The notes beneath the pieces were generated by a model, which searched no databases, had not been told where the DNA came from, and saw only the letters and a program-made list of their open reading frames with translations. A DNA stretch of 64,000 bases from Chamaecrista fasciculata (Eukaryota > Streptophyta > Magnoliopsida > Fabales > Fabaceae). The position numbers and the translations under genes are program-made. Location: NCBI GenBank assembly GCA_003254925.1, contig QANZ01048032.1:19688-83687 (forward strand). Reading direction: 5' to 3'. The stretch's first letter is position 1. Each line of letters starts with the position of its first letter. Of this stretch, positions 23,830 to 35,676 are shown piece after piece.

Positions 23830-24288
23830 GGAAGAAACCTACTATTTGGTCCCTTTTTTTTTCAGTTTTAACTATTTAGTCCCTTCATTTTTTAAATAGA
23901 CTATTTGGTCCCTCAAAAATAAAAATATCAACTATTTAGTCTTTCATATATCATAATCGTCAACTATCAGACACTAAATGCTTACATAGCACCGTTAAAT
24001 ACATTAAATTAAACCGGCCAATAAATTGAGTCAAACCCAAATATTTGTATTACATATAAAGCTTCCATAAGACATAAACTATTAAATCATTCTCAAATCT
24101 CAAACCCTAGGTGGTCCCAAATAGTTAAATATATGACATTTAACTTGTTACATGTGCAGTTAACGGCCATGTTATCAATGTTAGTAACGGGGATAGGCTA
24201 CAGGAATTAATGAGTTGACATTTCTAATTTTTGAGGGACCAAATAGTTAAAACTGTGAAAAAGAAGGGACGAAATAGCAGGTTTCCAC
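23830..24288. mobile_element. MULE-type fold-back element (459 bp) next to the F-box start
   Basis: The arms begin GGAAGAAACCTACTATTTGG and, inverted, GTGGAAACCTGCTATTTCG. The flanking 9-bp duplication AAAAGATAA is perfect (23821-23829 and 24289-24297). The right end lies 33 bp before the ATG of the first F-box gene, so the element sits in its leader or core promoter. A related copy is at 52276-52837. Confidence 0.85.
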
Positions 24289-24321
24289 AAAAGATAAGTG
24301 AGCGCCAAATGTAGCGTGAAG

Positions 24322-25641
24322 ATGGAAATGTCAGAAGCTACGGATAAAGTCACGCAGAATCACCCGTTGTTGCGAATAATGGCTCCTACTAGCGACAATT
24401 TCAATGGATTCTCTGAACAACAAGAACAAGTAGCAATAGAAGTAGAAACCACCACTCCCTACAACCACAAGAAGCACCGATTCACTCTTCTTCCTTCATC
24501 ATCGGCGTCGCCGTCGCAGCCACACATGGCGGCTCATATCGCGGTCGAATCAGATCGAGGATCGCAGCCATCATTGCCCATCCTTCCTCACGAACTCATC
24601 CTGGAAATCCTCTCCAGACTCCCTGTCAAATCTCTCCTGCAATTCAGGTGCGTATGCAAGTCCTGGAACTCTTTAATCTCCGATCCTCACTTTGCTAAAT
24701 CACATCTTCGTATGCACTCCAATTTCACCCACCATAAGCTCCTCCTCTGCTTCGCCAGACCTAGGTTTACTGTTAGATCTTGTTCTCTTGATTCCATTTG
24801 CAATGCCCTCCCTACTAGTGCTGTTACCTTGGAATACCCTCTCAAGAACCGAAATCGATATGACTTGATTGTAGGCTCTTGTAATGGCTTGCTCTGTTTT
24901 GCTATTAAACAAACTCATGTCCTATTGTGGAATCCATCTCTTAGAATCTCTAAGAAATCACCATGTTTGGATAATCAGCGACGGGAGGGAAGTTATACGG
25001 TCTTTGGGTTTGGTTATGATCATTTAACTGATAACTATAAGGTGGTAGCCATTTTTTGCTATGACAGTGGTCATAGAGGTGAATATAAAACTGAAGTCAA
25101 GGTCTATACTCTGGGTGCCAATTCTTGGAGAAGGATTCAGGAGTTCCCTTCTGGTATACCATGTGATGAAATGGGAAAATATGTGAGTGGAACTCTTAAT
25201 TGGATGGCAACTACTGCTTCAAGTCCTCCATTGGCTATTATTTCCCTTGATCTGGGAAATGAGACGTATGTTGAACTGTCAAAGCCAGATTGTGGTTATG
25301 CAACCGCATCGAACTTAGGAGTGTTGAGAGACTGCCTGTGCATAATTTCTGCCTATGGCACACATTCGGATTTGTGGATCATGAAGGATTTTGGAGTTAA
25401 CGAGTCTTGGACTAAACTGTTAAGCATTCCTTTCTGGATCGATCATCCTCTTTCTCTTCTGTGTACAAAGGAACACTGTATTTCTGATGGTATTGAAATA
25501 CTGGTACAGCAGCCGCACCAATCGGAGATAGTTTTTTATAACTCAAAAAATGTTACCTTCACGGATCCTGAGATTGAAAATTCCGATGGTTGTCTTGATG
25601 CAGAGGTCTATGTTGAGAGTCTGATCTCACCTTGCTTTTGA
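24322..25641 (+). CDS. F-box protein with F-box-associated (FBA) domain, copy 1
   Basis: This is a 439-residue intronless gene. The F-box lies at about residues 84-130 (LPILPHELILEILSRLPVKS, then RCVCKSWNSLISD). It is followed by an FBA/kelch-like region with GSCNGLLCF, LWNPSLR, FGFGYDHLTDNYKVV and WRRI. The F-box binds SKP1/ASK in an SCF ubiquitin ligase and the C-terminal region recruits the substrate (family knowledge; the target here is unknown). It most resembles the plant F-box/kelch At3g06240/CPR1 type. The frame is open from 24298, but that codon is GTG; the first ATG is at 24322, with another at 24328. It is a paralogue of the gene at 28203. Confidence 0.9.
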   Translation: MEMSEATDKVTQNHPLLRIMAPTSDNFNGFSEQQEQVAIEVETTTPYNHKKHRFTLLPSSSASPSQPHMAAHIAVESDRGSQPSLPILPHELILEILSRLPVKSLLQFRCVCKSWNSLISDPHFAKSHLRMHSNFTHHKLLLCFARPRFTVRSCSLDSICNALPTSAVTLEYPLKNRNRYDLIVGSCNGLLCFAIKQTHVLLWNPSLRISKKSPCLDNQRREGSYTVFGFGYDHLTDNYKVVAIFCYDSGHRGEYKTEVKVYTLGANSWRRIQEFPSGIPCDEMGKYVSGTLNWMATTASSPPLAIISLDLGNETYVELSKPDCGYATASNLGVLRDCLCIISAYGTHSDLWIMKDFGVNESWTKLLSIPFWIDHPLSLLCTKEHCISDGIEILVQQPHQSEIVFYNSKNVTFTDPEIENSDGCLDAEVYVESLISPCF

Positions 25642-27421
25642 GATTGGGATTTAGATGCTAGACCAAAGTACACGAGCTTCTTGAAGGATTCACTAAGCTG
25701 AATACTGTTGAGTTCATCGATCATTACAAATTGATAGTTCATGATGCCTTCATGTAACCTGCAGCCTGGGAAAATGTTATGTTGGTCTCAATCGTTGGAA
25801 GATGGATATATTCTCTACAAATTGATCAATAGAGTTGGCTATGTCCGTCCTAGAGCTTGTTTTACTATGCGTATATACACTATTGTATTCTGTTATATGG
25901 GTTATCTGGTTTTGTCTCATAATTTTAGAATAGCATGACACTATGTCAACTCACTAGTATGTAATTTCCCTAAAGAATCCTTAACTGCTGATCAAATGTT
26001 TTCACTGCCTTATGTTGCTCATGCTTTTTTCAAGTCTTCACATGTAAGGCTCAAGTAAAATCGATTGCCAAAGAACAATTTATGGTGTGTATGATACTTA
26101 TAATGAAGCTTATTATTGTTGAGTTCTTGGATTGTTGTTAAGTGATAAACAGATAGAATTAACTTCTTGAACTTGTTTTTTCTGTGTCTCAAAATTGATT
26201 CGGGTCATGATGGCCGTCTTCCAATCGGTTCTGCAATGTAGATCACAAAAAGATGGCAGAATGTTGTCCAGGGAAAATTGATATATTAGTGTCGACAAAT
26301 AAACATTTTCTCCCAGGAAAAAGTAAAGGAACTCAAATGCTCCCATAGTGTTGTCTACTTGCTCATTATTTTTATGCTTCCAGTTCCAGTTTGTAGGATT
26401 AAGCTTTTTATGTGTTTCCATGGTTGTCCTTGTTAGCTTTAATGTTTCAAGATCCTTTTACATAAGAGAGTAATATGAAATCCTCATTGAATTCTTTTTT
26501 GAAGTAATAAATAGCGTAATTCTTTTTCGCCAGCATTGATCATGCAAAAAGTTTTTTATATTAACAAATTAGTCCTTATAGTTTTATTTATTATACTTAG
26601 TTATAAAGAGAAGCCCCAAGCTTTCATTAGAAAATTGTAATAACCCCATCACCTTTAATGATAGCTTTGTTGGCAATTAAAACAGTAAATGAGTGGGAGT
26701 GGTGGGTACATTTGACTAACAAAATTATGTTTCAATCAGGTAATGATCACTTGGAATTACCATTTTATACCAATATAAATGAGAAATCAGAGCACTAAAA
26801 AACCATCTATCAACGAGTAGTTTCAAGATAAACTAGAAAATCAGTAAGCGTTATCCTATCTATACTTGTGCTTTGGAATTCTTTGATATTCGATTCTTTA
26901 CTTAATCGACAAGTACCTTAGCCTCAGAAAGATAATGATTTTGTATTTTGTTGGCTTTCTTTGTCTTTGTTTTGCTGAAAACATTACAGTGCCTTTACAC
27001 ACCCGCCGCCACTTGCATGTCGGTATTATGCTATTATCATCCAAACACGACACTTTCATATATCATCACAACCATCACTGTTACTTTTGCGTTGGCGGTA
27101 TTAGACCGTATAATTGGGAAGAAAAACATTATTTCAAATCAACATTGGTCAAATTTACAATAAATTTTATAATTTATTGCACGAATCGGTGCTTTGATAA
27201 TAAAATCCTCATACATGTGATTAATAATAAAATTTGTAAGAAGTGAGATTGTTTTTATATTTTTTTTTTATGTCATCTCATTATACAATATATTTTGTAA
27301 AAAATCAACTAATATGAATGAGGATTAGTAATGTAAGGTCTAAATAGAAGCCAATGAATTTTCATATTTTTTTTTTCTCATTATAGTAATCTTTAAGATA
27401 CTACACTACACTCGTCATTCA
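25642..27421. other. F-box 1 downstream region
   Basis: The 3' UTR and intergenic DNA contain only short frames. No transposon ends, RNA gene or domain were seen. Confidence 0.45.
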
Positions 27422-27431
27422 ATACTAACTT

Positions 27432-27964
27432 CGTAAAAGTACTAATTTCGTCTCCAAACTTTACACCAATTGTCAATTTTGTCCCCAAACTTTTTTTGTT
27501 GTCAACTTCATCCCCAATCTTTACACCAGTTGTCAATTTCATCCCCAATCTGTTTTTACTGTCAATTTCGTCCCCAGGACTTTATATCAACTGTCAATTT
27601 CATCTCCGGTCTTTCACATTTTTGTCAATTTTATCCTTTCACTAACTTCTTTTAATAAATTAATGACAGACTGCATCCTTGTTTTTGAACCTAAGTTAGG
27701 ATTTGAGTTTCTTTTTCTATCAATTTTACATTATATATCGTTAGCCACATAGATTTTGTCGTCAATATTTTGCTAAAGTAAGAGAAAAGGATAAATTTGA
27801 CCAAAATGTGAAAGATTAGGGATGAAATTGACAGGAAAATATATTAGAGACGAAATTGACAGCATGTGTAAGGTTTAGGGACGAAATTGACAACAAAGAA
27901 AAATTGAAGATGAAATTGACAGCAAATATAAAATTTGGGGAAGAGATGAGATGTGTAGTTTTGC
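27432..27964. mobile_element. MULE-type fold-back element (533 bp)
   Basis: Related to 17534-17974: both arms carry 'GTCAATTTCGTCCCC'-type modules and the same central sequence (TTAGCCACATAGATTTTGTC). It is flanked by a 10-bp direct repeat ATACTAACTT (27422-27431 and 27965-27974). It ends 238 bp upstream of the second F-box gene. Confidence 0.8.
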
Positions 27965-28202
27965 ATACTAACTTAGAGCCACAACTTTAGTGGTATTATC
28001 TGAACATCAACACAAAAACCAAAATCCAGAAATGAGAAATAAATAAATATGATGTAATAAAGGAGAATGCTGTGGCGCGCAATCCAAGTGATGTAGCTAA
28101 CATTCATAAGATAAAATCATTAAATAAAGCTCTCAATCACTCACTCTGAAACTCTTAGCAGAAAACAGAGCAAGTAGAACTTCTCCCTCCAATCTTGCTG
28201 AC

Positions 28203-29510
28203 ATGTCATCGGAAGCTCACATCGATTACCACCGCCTCCACCACCCTCACGGCGCCGCCTCCGTTTCCGACGGCGTAGTTGCCACTCTGAAGACAGAGCT
28301 ACCCATCGGTGAAACCACTTCATCTCTTTTTGCTTCCTCTATTCAGCAACAAGAAAAACAGAGTCAGAATGTTTCAATTTCAAATTCACTTCTTCTCCCA
28401 CTACTACCCTTCATTCCTGAAGAACTTATCGAAGAAATCCTCTCGAGGCTTCCTGTGAGGTCTCTTTTGCAACTCAGGTGCGTATGCAAGTCATGGAAAT
28501 CCTTGATTTCTGACTCTTATTTCATCAATAAACATGTTCTGAGAGCAAAACAGAATACCAGCCTCACCCACCATAGGATCATATTAAGCTCCACAACCGC
28601 AGAGTTCAACCTCAAATCATGCTCTGTGAGCTCTTTGTTCAATAACCCATCAACCATTTCTGAAGAACTTAACTATCCAGTGAAGAACAAGTATCGTCAT
28701 GATGGGATCATAGGCTCTTGTAATGGGTTGCTCTGTTTTGCCATAAAAACAGAGTGTGTTCTTCTTTGGAACCCATCAATCAGAGTCTCCAAAAAGTCTC
28801 CACCTTTGGGTAATAATTGGAGGCCTGGGTGTTACACTGCTTTTGGGCTTGGATATGATCATCTATCTGATGATTACAAAGTGGTGGCTGTATTTTGTGA
28901 CCCCAGAGAACATCATTTCAGTGACACCAAAGTAAAGGTATATAGTTTGAACACCAACTCTTGGAAAAGGATTCAGGATTTCCCACATGGGTTGACACCC
29001 TTTCATGATTTTGGGAAATTTGTGAGTGGGACTCTCAATTGGCCAGCCAACTGCTTTTCTGGTTCTGGGAATGTAAATTCAACTTCAAATCTTTCTTGGG
29101 TTATTGTTTCTTTGGATCTACAGAAGGAAACATATAGGAAAATTCTGCCACCTGAATATGAGAAAGAAGACAGTTCTAGACCTAGTTTGGGTGTTTTAAG
29201 GGATTGTCTATGCATGAGCTATGATTACAAAAGAACCCAATTTGTTGTGTGGGTACTAAAAGACTATGGAGTTGGAGAATCTTGGGTGAAATTAATGACC
29301 ATCTCTTATTTGCCTAACCCTGAAGATTTTTCCTACTCAATGCCATTTTGTGGTTCAGAGAAAGGCCAAGTCTTGTTAATGTTTGAGTTTGACTTGGTCC
29401 TGTATGACCCTAGAGATCAGTCATTCAAGTATCCCAGGATTGAGAATGGGAATGGTTGGTTTGACGCTGAGGTTTATGTTGAGACTCTGGTATCACCAAA
29501 TGAAGTATAA
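28203..29510 (+). CDS. F-box protein with F-box-associated (FBA) domain, copy 2
   Basis: This is a 435-residue intronless gene. The F-box is at about residues 74-120 (FIPEELIEEILSRLPVRS, then RCVCKSWKSLISD). The following region has GSCNGLLCF, LWNPSIRVSKKSPP, FGLGYDHLSDDYKVV, WKRIQDFP, FGKFVSGTLNW and a C-terminal AEVYVETLVSP. Nearly all these blocks match the gene at 24322 (whose end is AEVYVESLISP), so the two arose by local duplication. The N-terminal 70 residues are low-complexity and not conserved between them. It is predicted to be an SCF substrate receptor; the substrate is unknown. Confidence 0.92.
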   Translation: MSSEAHIDYHRLHHPHGAASVSDGVVATLKTELPIGETTSSLFASSIQQQEKQSQNVSISNSLLLPLLPFIPEELIEEILSRLPVRSLLQLRCVCKSWKSLISDSYFINKHVLRAKQNTSLTHHRIILSSTTAEFNLKSCSVSSLFNNPSTISEELNYPVKNKYRHDGIIGSCNGLLCFAIKTECVLLWNPSIRVSKKSPPLGNNWRPGCYTAFGLGYDHLSDDYKVVAVFCDPREHHFSDTKVKVYSLNTNSWKRIQDFPHGLTPFHDFGKFVSGTLNWPANCFSGSGNVNSTSNLSWVIVSLDLQKETYRKILPPEYEKEDSSRPSLGVLRDCLCMSYDYKRTQFVVWVLKDYGVGESWVKLMTISYLPNPEDFSYSMPFCGSEKGQVLLMFEFDLVLYDPRDQSFKYPRIENGNGWFDAEVYVETLVSPNEV

Positions 29511-30955
29511 AGCTAATAACTCCTTTGAAATTTCAATCTTTAAATTTAAGTGAGCTTCATTTTATCATTTTAGCAGGTTCTAAATTCAGTTCTGTAAATT
29601 ATGAAGTCATATATTCTCACTATTTCTGCTCAAGTTAGTTTTTGTGTAATGTTCTCATGTTATGTAGAACCGAGAGGCAAAGCAGTGTATATGAAAATGA
29701 AATCTGCAACTTCAACTCTTACTGTTCTTTGTATGTTTTTGGGGCCATTTAACCATTATAATGCTTTCGTCTGTTGTAGTAAAAAGCATATGGTTAGTCA
29801 TCATCTTTGATTCTTTTGCATTCCTTTGAGAAGAATCAAGATATTTCCAAGGAAGGAAAGATAATCCATGGGACTAAATTTGAAGAAAAGACATAAATTT
29901 TCTCTTCTCTCCTTGTAAAAGCCACTTTCACAGCTCTTATTATATAAATGTACGGCTATCATCTGCAAGATCTTCAGTATAAAGATGAAGTTAAGTGGCT
30001 TAGAAATTCCAAAATTCTATTCTATTTGATTTTTTTCTTTTTTAATCTCAAAGTAAATTGTTCTTGTGGTTAACAATATCATAAAGCCGAGAAAGATATA
30101 AAGAAGAAAAGCTTGAGAACCTGGTTCCCTGGCCTGCTACTGGTAGCTTAGGTATTGATATTTTGTCCCAAACATACTTATATTTCAAGATTAGCATCCA
30201 AAATTCGACACGAGGATATACCACACAGAAATAGTCACTCCACTTCTTTTTAAAAAAGAGATTTAATTAACCTCAAGGTCTAGGGAATGAACTATTGGTA
30301 TGGTTAGCTTAGGTTAGTGTGCTTCTTTTACTTTTATTCGAGTGTTTATTTACAATAATCATCATCTTATGCATTATGCGTCTTTAGAATTGATCAAAGT
30401 AGTGATTTTTATTTAATTGATACACAAGTTAGTTCGATGGTACTTTTATTAATTTATTATTGTATAGCAAAAAATATATATTTGAAGTAAGATTTCGTTC
30501 GTGATTTCATTTTTTACTGTGCATAGTGCTTAAAATCAATTTTACCCAGAACCAAAACTCTACCTCGCAATCTCATTCATTTTATTCCATGCTTGAACTG
30601 TAAATTTTGAAATGATGTTCTTTGATTATTTTTCTTTGGCCGAAAATGAAGTTCGTTAAATTGACGACACTGAAATGTGACAATCAAATTATGTCAGTTG
30701 ATCCCTTAATCCGTTGCCACAACACAACAGAAGTATGATTGCGAAGTCTGTATCAATGTAGGTCTCCCAATGTTGAAAGAGACTCACCATCTTCATCAAT
30801 TTATGGTCCATGTTGTATCAATTAATTGGTCATAATATGGATTTTAAACAACAACTATGGCCTTTGATTATCAATCACCCTTCGCTTTGTCGTGTAACAT
30901 ATGCCCTTGTGCCCACACGCACGCCAAAATCTCATCCAAAGTAACTAGAACTACA

Positions 30956-31047
<92 letters not shown>

Positions 31048-31547
31048 CTCTAGAGGAAGGAACTAATGCTGTCTATCACATATGCAGTTTTGTTGCCAGA
31101 TTCTCCATTTCTGTTGAAATGGTGAAAAGACAAAGTGGGTTCCCCTAACTATCCATTTTCCATTGAGGAAGAAGAAACCTACTTATTTTCCACCTAATAC
31201 ATAATCTGTCAATATCTTACATGGTTTGGCTGGCACTCCCAGTTATTTTAACAAGGGGTTTGGTTATACGGTTATACTTCAACCTACGAGTTTTAAGAGG
31301 ATAATTTTTTTTTTCTTGCCTTCGGAATATAAAGGAATACTCAAAGAACTAGCAACAATCATGATCCACTCCATCAACATAGTCAGCACAATATCCAGTG
31401 AACGATCCAATAGTTGAAAAAACCAGCAATCCGAATCACATTACTCAAGAGTGTAATCTATGAAATAAAACTATTCATGAAGGAGTTACAGTTCAAACTT
31501 CAAACTACAAACCATAATTTTACAACTATGTCCAAATTCAAAAGTAT
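29511..31547. other. Intergenic between convergent F-box 2 and FRS genes
   Basis: Apart from the ATT microsatellite at 30956-31047, no gene or transposon end was recognised. Both flanking genes end towards this region. Confidence 0.45.
30956..31047. repeat. (ATT)n microsatellite
   Basis: About 30 uninterrupted ATT/TTA units. The poly-isoleucine frame through it is not a gene. Confidence 0.95.
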
Positions 31548-33833
31548 TCACCTATGCCAACATAGCTTCCTCCCACCCTCTTGCAAAATCTCATAGGCAA
31601 GTTTGTACTTGTCAAGAGATGATGCACCAGCATCTATATATTTACATGCAGTTTCTCTTAGACTCCACAGCATCAGATTCCTGAGTTCCTGAGGGCTACT
31701 CCATGATTCCAAGTCAGGAAAAACACCATTCTCAGCATTTCTTGTCCAGCGATGCAGGATGTAGCGAGGTGGGACTTCTCTTAATTCCAAAATTTGGAGA
31801 ACCCTTAGAATATGTCTGCAAAGAATACCTTCATATTCAAACATCTGACAGCTACAGCTTACACTTATATTGACTGCAGTGAACGTAACAACATGCTTCT
31901 CAGGATCATTCCCACACCTACGCACCAAATATCTGCTGAGGACTCCTTCTTCATAAATTTTAAATCCAAGATAACTGTAGGATTGAAGAAGCTCTTTCTG
32001 AAATATTTTGAATACTGCAAGAGTATAAAGCCTTCTACATTGTTCTTCTACCGGTTCTTTTGTTTGCAAAAATGGTTGAAAATTGGAAGTATTAAAATCC
32101 TCTTTTCTTTCTTCTTCTCGGCGTCGTTCAAGACCTCTTTCATATCGTGAAATGAACTCCATGAGAGGTGTTTGGCCGTTTAAAAGTGTACCAAAGAATG
32201 AATCAACACTTTCATTCATGTGAATGCCTGCAAAAAATGTGCTTTTCAAGTATAATGGAACCCATGATGCACGCTTCTCATACATTTCCTTAAGCCAAGC
32301 ATTGCCCACCAATCCATATTTGTTGATCAGGGCATTCCATGCAGTGTCAAATTCTTCAACTGTCTGACTTTGGTAAACGCACCTTTCATAGTCATACGTA
32401 AATTTACTACCCATCAAACCCACATTCTCTTGTTCTTTTGCCTTAATTTGCCACAGTGAAAAACGATGATGGGTTCCTGGAAAGACTTTTGCTATTGCCT
32501 TCTGGATTGTAACGTCCTGATCAGCTATTACTGACAGTGGCTGCCGGCCAGACATTGCCCTCATCCATGTCTGAAACAACCAAGTGAAAGACTCCTCAGA
32601 CTCATCAGCAATCAGAGCAGATCCCAGAAGCACAGGTTGCTTATGATGGTTAACACCAACAAAAGTAGCAAATGGCACCAGATAGACACTTTTTCTATAT
32701 GATGTATCCAAAACAAGGACATCACCAAACTGACTGCATGAATATCGCGATCTGCCATCAGCCCAAAATATACTCATGCAGTTACCGTTGTCAACCTCCG
32801 CAGAATAAAAGAATCCTGTATCTTCTGCTTGTTTTGATTGAAAATACTCAAAAAGCACATTGTACCAATCACTTTTGATATGATTTTGCCTACCTCCTCT
32901 AGAAACAGGGTAGTTATCTATCCTAAATAAGTCAGCATTTACCAATCCAGCTTCAACCTCATCTGTCAATACATTTAAAGCAGGTGGACTTTTTTGTGAA
33001 CCCTCTTTATCAAGATCAAGATTATGATTATGATCTTTATGAAGCCGGTCCACTACCCACTTCCCAGATGGTTGTCTCTTAACTCTCAAATAAGCCCCAC
33101 AACCAACTCTTGAGGGATGCTGGAATCCCTCTTTTGAGCACACAAATCGTCGGGATGTGATGAGTCCATCATTCTTAGAACGAAACAATTGACCAATACG
33201 AACTCTGAAACCCACATGTGCGGCATATGCATGATAAAATTGGTAAGCGTCATTGGATGAACCGAATTCTTGACCTATATATGGTTCAATCCTGGACTGC
33301 CCTTCGTCTCCTTTCTTCAGACGCTTAAAGTTGATTACGCCAAAGGGACTAGAGAGGTCCTCCTTAGCTCCTTCAAACACTTTTTTCCTTTGCCTGCGGG
33401 AAACATCAGTAAAAGATTTTACAGCTGTGGCATTCTTCTGCTGCAAATTAGGAGGGAAACCTTCACTGCCACCTTCAGGTTCAAGTTCATGATTGTGGCC
33501 CTTCAGGAAGTGATCAACAACCCATTTCCCTGAATCACGTTTCTGTACCCTAATAAATGCTGGACAACCTGTTCTTGAACTGAGCTGATATCCCTCCTTG
33601 GAGCAAACAAATCTTCTAGAAGAAACTGAGCCATCAGTTCTTGATCGATACAACTGACCAATCCGAACTTTAAATCCAGTATGCTTTGCGTATGATGTGT
33701 AAAACTGAAGTGCATCATCTGCTGTCTCAAATTCTAACCCTATATACGGTTCATGGGCAAAGTCTCTTTCATCCTCTCCATTGACATTATTCATTGCCAG
33801 TTCTGTACCTTCAAGATTTCCCTGAACAATCAT
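31548..33833 (-). CDS. FRS7: FAR1-RELATED SEQUENCE protein with two FAR1 domains (FRS7/FRS12 type)
   Basis: A 761-residue single coding exon. Two WRKY-GCM1-type FAR1 DNA-binding domains lie at about residues 28-117 and 182-272; each has a FVCSKEG core and a final HNH or HNHN motif. A MULE transposase-derived domain follows (about 355-465: DVLVLDTSYRKS, then VIADQDVTIQKAI). Near residues 655-675 is a SWIM zinc finger, CSCQMFEYEGILCRHILRVL. FRS proteins are domesticated Mutator-like transposases acting as nuclear transcription factors. The double FAR1 domain and the length match Arabidopsis FRS7 and FRS12, reported as repressors in flowering and defence-metabolite control (family knowledge). 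I cannot tell which of that pair it corresponds to. Confidence 0.9.
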   Translation of the reverse strand: MIVQGNLEGTELAMNNVNGEDERDFAHEPYIGLEFETADDALQFYTSYAKHTGFKVRIGQLYRSRTDGSVSSRRFVCSKEGYQLSSRTGCPAFIRVQKRDSGKWVVDHFLKGHNHELEPEGGSEGFPPNLQQKNATAVKSFTDVSRRQRKKVFEGAKEDLSSPFGVINFKRLKKGDEGQSRIEPYIGQEFGSSNDAYQFYHAYAAHVGFRVRIGQLFRSKNDGLITSRRFVCSKEGFQHPSRVGCGAYLRVKRQPSGKWVVDRLHKDHNHNLDLDKEGSQKSPPALNVLTDEVEAGLVNADLFRIDNYPVSRGGRQNHIKSDWYNVLFEYFQSKQAEDTGFFYSAEVDNGNCMSIFWADGRSRYSCSQFGDVLVLDTSYRKSVYLVPFATFVGVNHHKQPVLLGSALIADESEESFTWLFQTWMRAMSGRQPLSVIADQDVTIQKAIAKVFPGTHHRFSLWQIKAKEQENVGLMGSKFTYDYERCVYQSQTVEEFDTAWNALINKYGLVGNAWLKEMYEKRASWVPLYLKSTFFAGIHMNESVDSFFGTLLNGQTPLMEFISRYERGLERRREEERKEDFNTSNFQPFLQTKEPVEEQCRRLYTLAVFKIFQKELLQSYSYLGFKIYEEGVLSRYLVRRCGNDPEKHVVTFTAVNISVSCSCQMFEYEGILCRHILRVLQILELREVPPRYILHRWTRNAENGVFPDLESWSSPQELRNLMLWSLRETACKYIDAGASSLDKYKLAYEILQEGGRKLCWHR

Positions 33834-34620
33834 GCTCTCGTGTTCTCCATTAAGATCTAGATTGCAGTATGCATAGTGAAAAAATTTACAATCTCAGTTG
33901 AGGCGACATCAGCAGTGTCAGAAGTCTTGGATGGCCTTAGAATGTGAAATATTCTAAATTTTCCTCTTTAGTATCCTCCCTCTACTAAGTTAAGCCAAGA
34001 CCTATCTCAACTACAAGCTAGAAGGATCCTTGATAAATATAACATATTTCTGCGTGAAAGAAGGAAAAGCAGAGTCTGAGAATGGGGGGAAATCACAACT
34101 ATTGGTCAATCTATGACGTGGGAAAGTGAATAAAAACAGAACCCAATTGTCATCTCACACTGGTGCAAACAAGATACAAACATCACTGCAGCTATGAGCT
34201 ATCCAGTATACAGAAAATTGACCGGAGAATGTCAAATTTTCGGGGGAAAGGAAAGATTGTCTAGAAACTATATTAAAACAACAAAGAAGATTTTCAATAA
34301 ATTAAATCAATTACAAAAAGAGAGAGATCAGAGTAATCAAATAAAGTAACCAACATGCACAAATTCAAGATTTCAAGCAAACGCGAGCAGATGAAGTCAA
34401 CGCACCAACATCGTGAGGAAAAAAACCCAGAAATGGAGTTGATCAAAGCGAGGGTTTTAGAAATGAAAATTTACCTCGAGGGTATTGATAGATTGGCTGG
34501 AGCTGGCTGAATCGTCCAATTCGAAGTCCAAATGGGATTGTGAAAAACATGAGAAGGATCGATTGATGTAGAGGCAGAGATTATCAGGAGCGAAACTAGA
34601 AGGATTTAGAGAATGAAACG
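33834..34620 (-). promoter_or_regulatory. FRS leader with probable 5' UTR intron
   Basis: On the minus strand a donor CTCGAG|GTAAAT (intron from 34474) and an acceptor ATCTAG|ATC (intron to 33857) would remove about 618 nt between a leader exon (about 34475-34600) and the coding exon. This is sequence inference only. Confidence 0.45.
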
Positions 34621-35676
34621 GGAAGATCGCTCAGAAATTGTTAGGAGCCAAAAAGAAAACGATAGATTTTGCAGTATAGGAACCCAAACTCCAAATCTTA
34701 GGGTATGTAAGCTCCGGCAATACCTTTTTTTCCTTATGGTAAGTCTCAAAAAACTTTTTTTTTTCATATATTTTTTAATTCGAAGGGTTAAATAATGAAC
34801 AAAAAAAAAAAACATAAAGGCAAGTGCTAAGTGTAGTGGCAGTGACAATAATAATATATTTGTTTAATGTTTAGTGCTTGTATAGAGAGAGTTTGATTTT
34901 GAATTTCATACTATTAAAACTTATTCATAGGTTAAATTGCGCTACTCTTGAATTCTTAATTTTGTTTACTTAACGTCTTGAGTTTTAAAAGTTAATAAAT
35001 AGATCTTTTATTTTTTATAAACATAAATAGTCCTTAAGCTTTTAGTTTTAATTATTCAATACTCTTAAATAACTTTAACCTTGTATGTCATATGACTATA
35101 TATTTATAATTTCTCAAAGAATTATTTATTTATTTATTTCTTTTTTTATAGATATCCTCCAATAGGGATAATTCTATTTGAAATATAGTCAAATATTAAA
35201 TGTGAGCATTTTTCTCGGTGAAAATTTAAACTTAAATTTAACATGTTATAGGATATTAGTTCATTCCGTTAGATCCAATACCCGAACTAGTTAAAGTATC
35301 ATTTCTTTGTGCCAATTAAAATATATTATTGTAGTTTTATTTTTATTATACTTAAAATAGTTATTGTCATAGATTTAGCAAAAGGTTATTCATTTTTATT
35401 TTTATATAACAACAAAATGTATTATAATAGGAAGTATCTTAAAAAGTTCTACTAATAGGAAGTATTGCTTGGTGGTACACTAATTGGTTACATAAATGTG
35501 ATTACGTGAGGATCTAAAACAATGTTTATGAAAAAAGTTGTAATATTATCTAGGTTAAAAATCTATTTTGGTCCCAAATGTTTATCTAAAGTTTCATTTC
35601 GGTCTCTATTTCTTTTTTGTTATGTTTTCGTCATTAATGTTTCCTAAAAGTTTTGTCATTAGTTTTTAACTATTAA
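34621..35676. other. Intergenic with a lone MULE-arm-like stretch
   Basis: AT-rich. About 35553-35665 has 'TTTTGGTCCCAAATG' and 'TTTCGGTCTCTA' phrases like the MULE arms elsewhere, but no matching inverted arm was found. Confidence 0.4.

Noticed and set aside
30857-31066. Open frame with a long poly-isoleucine run
   Set aside because: It is the ATT microsatellite read in frame.
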